NCBI RefSeq assembly: GCF_000424005.1
Contig: NZ_AUJB01000016.1
Coordinates: forward strand, 1-64,000
From: Pseudobutyrivibrio ruminis CF1b
Lineage (GTDB): Bacteria > Bacillota > Clostridia > Lachnospirales > Lachnospiraceae
Direction: 5' to 3'
Length of the DNA stretch: 64,000 bases
A program made the position numbers and the translations under genes. Each line of letters starts with the position of its first letter. Position 1 is the stretch's first letter. This document shows positions 60,007 through 64,000 of the stretch, piece after piece. The notes below the pieces were generated by a model, which saw only the letters and a program-made list of their open reading frames with translations, made no database searches and was not told the origin of the DNA.

Positions 60007-60456
60007 ATGGCAGATTTTGAGGTAAGAGAATGTAAAGATACTGAAGTGGTAAAAGAGTTGTTTATGGAATACTCTCAGATTAAAGGTGCAGAAAGCTGCT
60101 TTGTTTCCTTTGACAAGGAACTAGCTGATTTGGAAGGCTTTTACAGCGGGGGTGCACTTCTTGTTGGCTATGAGAAAAATAATCCGGTAGCGAGTATAGC
60201 AATAAAAAAGTTGAATGATTCTACTTGCGAGGCTAAAAGATTATTTATAAAACCAGATAGTAGAGGTAAAGGGTACGCAAGAACCATGCTGAATACCATG
60301 CTTGATAAGTCAAAAGAACTTGGGTTTTCTGAGGTCACATTTACCACAAAACCAGCTGTAATGCAGATAGGCTATGGCTTGTATAAGCGAATGGGTTTTG
60401 AAGAAGTGTCTGAAATAGAAGGAACTGTCAGCATGAGAATGGCTATAGGAGAGTAA
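60007..60456 (+). CDS. GNAT family N-acetyltransferase
   Basis: 149 aa. CEAKRLFIKPDSRGKGYART (about residues 75-94) holds the acetyl-CoA loop (R-G-K-G-Y-A), and YGLYKRMGFEEV is the usual C-terminal strand. ATG 60007 with GGGAG upstream is chosen; the ORF is open further up and joins in frame to the thioesterase remnant at 59869, so a 195-aa hybrid could also be made. The acceptor is unknown. Confidence 0.85.
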   Translation: MADFEVRECKDTEVVKELFMEYSQIKGAESCFVSFDKELADLEGFYSGGALLVGYEKNNPVASIAIKKLNDSTCEAKRLFIKPDSRGKGYARTMLNTMLDKSKELGFSEVTFTTKPAVMQIGYGLYKRMGFEEVSEIEGTVSMRMAIGE

Positions 60457-60591
60457 AAAGGAGAGGCTATGTTGGCAATTTACCGCGCAAGCATGTAAAT
60501 AAACAAACAGTAGTAGAGATTGAAAAACAATTCACATTTATATGTTACTATCAGTGTGATGTTGTAAATAAATCATAAGGAGTAGTGCCCT

Positions 60592-61545
60592 ATGGAATAT
60601 TTAATCAATCTTCTACTACTGTTTTTTGCTTTTTCATTTATCGGCTGGTGTATAGAGGTTACTCTGAAATATCGCCAGTTTCACAGATTCATTAACAGAG
60701 GCTTTCTCACTGGCCCCTGGCTGCCAATATACGGCTTTGGGGCAGTTCTTATTACAGTTTCAGTGCAGGGGATAGCAGGCTTTGAATCTTCGATTGGTAC
60801 CACATTTGTTATTTCTTTTAATGTATGTGGAATCGTTGAATATCTTGCAAGCTATTTCCTGGAGAAACGTTATCATGCCAGATGGTGGGATTACAGTCAA
60901 AAGCCAATGAACCTTAAAGGTCGAGTATGGATTGGAAATCTGATCCTTTTCGGACTTGGAGGAATTGCTATTATTGAGCTGGCTAATCCAATATTCTACG
61001 ATTTATTCTCCAGAATTAGTCTCATGACAAGAAGCATTATCGCAGGCCTTTTGTCATGTGTTTTTATCACAGATTACATTAGCTCACAGTTTATCATGAA
61101 GATGGTTAAGGCCGGCGTTGAAAACAGTGAGGCTGATAATACTGAAGAAATTAATAAAGAGATTCTTCTTCTCTTCAGTGATAAATCATACTTCTATCGC
61201 AGATTTGCAGATGCTTATCCTGATGTAATCTATCGTACTGAAAAGATTAAAGCCCACATGGAAGAGGTTCGCATCGAGACAGAACGTCTCCGTGCAGAAG
61301 CCGAAGTTCGTCTGAGTGAGATGAATGAAAGATTGGCAGAGAGCAGAGAGCAATTCGCTGCCACTGTGGATCCAGTTGGAACAGCTAAAAATAAGATGAT
61401 TTCAAAACAGGAATCATTAATCGAGCTCCTTTATGATGAGGAAAGTGCCACAGAGGAGATGAAGGGACTTGTGGAAGAAATAGCTGAGTGCAAATCTATT
61501 ATTGAGAAGAGAAGGATTGGAGGGAATTTCCTATGGGAACACTAA
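60592..61545 (+). CDS. Putative ABC transporter permease, CmpB family membrane protein
   Basis: 317 aa. About five N-terminal helices (LLLLFFAFSFIGWCIEVTLK onwards). RGFLTGPWLPIYGFGAVLI near residue 37 and HARWWDYSQKPMNLKGRVWI near residue 97 are the signature stretches of the ABC_trans_CmpB family. The last 90 residues are a charged, probable coiled coil (METERLRAEAEVRLSEMNER region). No ATPase is adjacent. The family's function is not settled. It overlaps the next gene by 13 bp. Confidence 0.85.
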   Translation: MEYLINLLLLFFAFSFIGWCIEVTLKYRQFHRFINRGFLTGPWLPIYGFGAVLITVSVQGIAGFESSIGTTFVISFNVCGIVEYLASYFLEKRYHARWWDYSQKPMNLKGRVWIGNLILFGLGGIAIIELANPIFYDLFSRISLMTRSIIAGLLSCVFITDYISSQFIMKMVKAGVENSEADNTEEINKEILLLFSDKSYFYRRFADAYPDVIYRTEKIKAHMEEVRIETERLRAEAEVRLSEMNERLAESREQFAATVDPVGTAKNKMISKQESLIELLYDEESATEEMKGLVEEIAECKSIIEKRRIGGNFLWEH

Positions 61546-62570
61546 GTGATTATATAAAGTGGCGTGGAGATTTGGAGTTCTGGCAGGATGGTTTCAACGT
61601 GATTGATAACATGGTACTTTCCTGTCTGTCTTATGTGCCATTAGATGGTGTTTTCGAGAAATACGGCGCTGAAGTAATTGATATTCAGGATGTAAATGAC
61701 ATCTATTTTAAAAATTTTCACGATGAAAATAGATATGGGGAAGGCTCTATCCTTCGGGATGCGCCGATTACATTGAAAAGCATCTCTGATACTAACAGAT
61801 ATCGCCATGTGAAAATTCGTAATTACGTTAGTATGCATGAGCTGGATAAAAATCTGCAATTTGCCGCAATGGAATTTCTGCTCCCTGATGGAACAAGCTA
61901 TGTCGCTTTCAGAGGTACAGATGACAGTATTGTGGGCTGGAAGGAAGATTTTATGCTGGCTTTGGAAGAAGTGGAAGCAGAGCGACAGGCAGTTACATAT
62001 CTGAATAATATTGCATCAGAAAATGACAGGATGCTTCGAGTAGGTGGACATTCTAAAGGTGGTCACCTGGCTATGTATGCCACCGCCATGTGTGACGCAG
62101 CCATCCGGGAAAGAATCCTGAATGTTTATAGTAACGACGGCCCTGGATTTATGGAGAAGATTGCAAAATCCAAGGAAATGAGGGCCATATGTCCTAAGCT
62201 GATTAGTATTATTCCTGAGGAGTCAATTGTTGGTCTTCTTATGGAGCCAGTTGACAAACCTATTGTTGTAAAATCCACAGCCCTTGCAGTGGCACAGCAC
62301 AATCTTGCCACCTGGTGTATCGAAGGAAAACAGCTTGTCACTGTAGATGATGTTTCTAAAACAGCAAAATTTGTTGATCAAAAATTAAAGGAAAACATTT
62401 ATAAGATGACTGATGAAGAATTAAATGAGTTTGTAGATAATCTGTTTTCTATTTTTGAATCCACAGGAGCCCTCACTCTTTCAGAGCTGAAAACCAGTGG
62501 CCTTAAGGGACTTAAGGCTATGACAAAAACTGCTGGAAGCTTATCAAAGAAGATTACCAAGAAGCTATAA
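61533..62570 (+). CDS. Lipase-like alpha/beta hydrolase (DUF2974, Mbeg1-like)
   Basis: 345 aa. The lipase nucleophile motif appears as VGGHSKGGHLAMYATAM (G-H-S-K-G-G, near residue 172). FVAFRGTDDSIVGWKEDFML, found before it, is the class 3 lipase type FRGTD oxyanion segment. This matches the DUF2974 family. It overlaps the membrane protein upstream, so the two are probably coupled. The substrate is unknown. Confidence 0.85.
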   Translation: MGTLSDYIKWRGDLEFWQDGFNVIDNMVLSCLSYVPLDGVFEKYGAEVIDIQDVNDIYFKNFHDENRYGEGSILRDAPITLKSISDTNRYRHVKIRNYVSMHELDKNLQFAAMEFLLPDGTSYVAFRGTDDSIVGWKEDFMLALEEVEAERQAVTYLNNIASENDRMLRVGGHSKGGHLAMYATAMCDAAIRERILNVYSNDGPGFMEKIAKSKEMRAICPKLISIIPEESIVGLLMEPVDKPIVVKSTALAVAQHNLATWCIEGKQLVTVDDVSKTAKFVDQKLKENIYKMTDEELNEFVDNLFSIFESTGALTLSELKTSGLKGLKAMTKTAGSLSKKITKKL

Positions 62571-62604
62571 AGACTGGAACAATTACATTTGAGGTAAAAA
62601 ATAA

Positions 62605-62635
62605 GGAGTGATCATCATTTGATCACTCCATTTTT
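62605..62635. terminator. Terminator between convergent genes
   Basis: GGAGTGATCA-TCATT-TGATCACTCC then ATTTTT. The left side has an A-rich tract, so it may also serve the minus-strand gene. Confidence 0.9.
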
Positions 62636-62646
62636 CTTGAGTAAAA

Positions 62647-62841
62647 TTACTGCTCAGTAGCATTTTTCCCTGTTCTGAAAGCGGCTACAACATTAGCAAC
62701 CATAGCATATAAGAAGGTTACAATACCTGCACCGTGGAAGATTCCAATAAAGTATTCTCTGTCGAAAATACGACCTGCAAAAATAATAAGAGCTAATCCA
62801 ATTATCATCATTACTAAGTATCTGTTGTTTACGTTTTTCAT
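62647..62841 (-). CDS. Small membrane protein, function unknown
   Basis: 64 aa. Two hydrophobic helices (YLVMMIIGLALIIFAGRIF and IFHGAGIVTFLYAMVANVVA) connected by a short loop. GGAGG lies upstream at a usable distance. It lies 30 bp behind the XRE regulator on the same strand, an arrangement frequent for HTH regulators with membrane partners. Confidence 0.75.
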   Translation of the reverse strand: MKNVNNRYLVMMIIGLALIIFAGRIFDREYFIGIFHGAGIVTFLYAMVANVVAAFRTGKNATEQ

Positions 62842-62871
62842 TTCAATTATCCTCCGTTTTTTAAATAAAAT

Positions 62872-63462
62872 TTACATTCCTAAATATCTTTTTGTTACAA
62901 ATACAACTGCAAGGCTTATGGCGCCTGCGATTAATCCGCTGCAAATAGTCACTAGAGCAGTCTGATAAGGGCGTTTGCCGATTTCCTGCTGTTTGCTTGC
63001 TTCATCTAATGTTTTGCCGTTCAGGAAAGTGACGATTTCTTTATAAGTAGAAATATCGTTGTACTTTGAAATCTGATTTGCCTTAGTGGCGAAATACATT
63101 AATAATGCGGCAATTATCAATGCTGGAATAAGTGACCATAGGCCGATAAGCAAAAATAATGGACCAAATGATAAAGCAAAGATAATTACAAGAGCAAGCT
63201 GCATTTTCCAGTAGAACTTAAGATTCTTTACATCGTCGTCGTTAATGATCTTTTGCATTTTTTCTACATCTCCTTTGACTAATTGATCTAAGGAAACGTC
63301 AAACAAATTACTAAGTAAAAGAAGACTTTGGATATCTGGATAACTCTTGTCGTTTTCCCAGCTTGAAATTGTTTGTCTCGATACAAACATCTTCTCGGCT
63401 AACTCATCCTGATTCCAATTGAGTGTCTTACGAAGTTCCTTTATTCTTTTTCCTAGTTCCAT
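62872..63462 (-). CDS. XRE-family transcriptional regulator with C-terminal membrane helices
   Basis: 196 aa. The HTH_3 domain fills the first 60 residues (LGKRIKELRKTLNWNQDELA, EKMFVSRQTISSWENDKSYP, DIQSLLLLSNLFDVSLDQLV). Three hydrophobic helices follow near 88-105, 108-122 and 170-192. This layout is common in Firmicutes for regulators sensing membrane signals. ATG 63462 follows GAGGAGACAG. A palindrome upstream may be its operator. Confidence 0.9.
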   Translation of the reverse strand: MELGKRIKELRKTLNWNQDELAEKMFVSRQTISSWENDKSYPDIQSLLLLSNLFDVSLDQLVKGDVEKMQKIINDDDVKNLKFYWKMQLALVIIFALSFGPLFLLIGLWSLIPALIIAALLMYFATKANQISKYNDISTYKEIVTFLNGKTLDEASKQQEIGKRPYQTALVTICSGLIAGAISLAVVFVTKRYLGM

Positions 63463-63550
63463 TTTTCTGTCTCCTCGTTTGTGATTTCAGATTAGCTAAA
63501 TTCTGATGTATTTTCTATCAAATGTCCTTTACAAACCGCGAAAATACGGG

Positions 63551-63570
63551 ATGTAAAGAAGATTTTACAT
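63551..63570. promoter_or_regulatory. Palindrome upstream of the XRE gene, possible operator
   Basis: ATGTAAA (63551-63557) and TTTACAT (63564-63570) are perfect inverted 7-mers with a 6-bp centre. An extra TTTACA half-site lies nearer the gene (about 63529-63534). Binding by the XRE regulator is an inference. Confidence 0.5.
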
Positions 63571-63605
63571 TTTAAATTTGGCCCGGAAAATCGGGATTTT
63601 ACTCA

Positions 63606-64000
63606 TTATTTTGTCAAAAGCTTCTCAAGATTTTCTACAGCGATTTCATGATTGATAACCTGCACTGCATTCATTCCACACTCTTTTGCAGCTTCACAAT
63701 TATCCAATCTGTCATCAAGAAAAACACATTCCTCAGGAATGAGATTGTACTGTTTGATGATTTCTTTGTAGATGGCATGGTCAGGCTTAATCAAATTTAC
63801 CTTGTAAGAAAAAACTCCGCCATCCATTAGTGGCAAAAAGTCTAATTGCTTTGGTGCACATTCTTTTACATGGTGTGACCAGTTTGATAAGAATAAAATC
63901 TGGTAGCCTCGGTTTTTGAGGTCATTGAGCCAGTCTTTAGTAAAATCATATTGCCAAAGAGCATCTCCAAGATTTTCCCAGAAAAGTTTTACTTCATTAG
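63606..64000 (-). CDS. HAD family hydrolase (partial, 5' end outside window)
   Basis: The frame remains open from the stop at 63606 to the window edge, about 131 codons. KNRGYQILFLSNWSHHVKEC holds motif II (Ser in LLSN), IKPDHAIYKEIIKQYNLIPE has the motif III Lys, and CVFLDDRLDNCEAAKECGMN is motif IV with the acidic pair. These fit YihX-type phosphatases. The first part with the nucleophile DxD is not in the window. An internal ATG at 63836 would lack motif II and is not the start. Confidence 0.88.
   Translation of the reverse strand, partial: NEVKLFWENLGDALWQYDFTKDWLNDLKNRGYQILFLSNWSHHVKECAPKQLDFLPLMDGGVFSYKVNLIKPDHAIYKEIIKQYNLIPEECVFLDDRLDNCEAAKECGMNAVQVINHEIAVENLEKLLTK

Overview
The window looks like a low-to-moderate G+C Firmicute, most likely a Lachnospiraceae member of the Butyrivibrio/Pseudobutyrivibrio kind. 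This is inferred from strong GGAGG-type ribosome binding sites, frequent TTG starts, a glmS ribozyme, rho-independent U-tract terminators, LivJHMGF-type transport and family resemblance of the proteins. No phage, transposase or canonical CRISPR locus was seen.

Layout. 1-1.3 kb: 3' end of a 23S rRNA gene followed directly by eight tRNA genes, with no 5S gene between. 1.4-5.2 kb: accessory genes (histidine phosphatase, three SAM methyltransferases, a TSUP permease). 5.2-8.4 kb: copper module with a CsoR promoter/operator, csoR, and copA carrying an extra C-terminal copper-chaperone domain. 9-12.7 kb: ABC-2 exporter with its own ArsR-type regulator. 12.7-14.1 kb: a MerR-methyltransferase pseudogene and a NUDIX hydrolase. 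14.2-16.7 kb: Na+/alanine symporter and YitT.

16.8-43.6 kb is the metabolic core, dominated by nitrogen and amino-acid genes: glutamine-dependent NAD synthetase; an amidoligase-like cluster (circularly permuted ATP-grasp, alpha-E protein, transglutaminase, two AstE/AspA-type proteins, the second lacking catalytic residues); a Liv-type ABC transporter with a gamma-glutamyl hydrolase and a RelA/SpoT-domain protein; ribozyme-controlled glmS; a PEP/pyruvate-binding ATP-grasp protein; a polar amino-acid ABC transporter; and a RocB-like peptidase, amidinotransferase-type hydrolase, aminotransferase, hydroxyacid dehydrogenase and AEC carrier. Six of these units are preceded by the same element, a CAAAGG(C/G)G-initiated hairpin plus U-tract, in several cases starting only 3-5 nt after the predicted transcription start. 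It looks like a shared transcript-leader control element.

43.6-50.3 kb holds two resistance-type genes (an MFS exporter and an Lsa-like ABC-F protein), each behind its own promoter, a short upstream ORF and a terminator hairpin, which is the layout of ribosome-mediated attenuation. A two-component system lies between them. 50.3-64 kb is accessory: C39-like protein, oxidoreductases, GNATs, NUDIX, methyltransferase, a MerR-type promoter in front of a decayed flavin operon, and a HAD hydrolase cut by the window end. Between two convergent genes at 58.76-59.11 kb is a strikingly regular array of alternating inverted heptamers (TACTACC / GRTAGTA) with a 52.3 bp period, fixed 21-22 and 17 bp gaps and unconserved spacer sequence. 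I could not match it to any known element, and it is the most unusual feature here.
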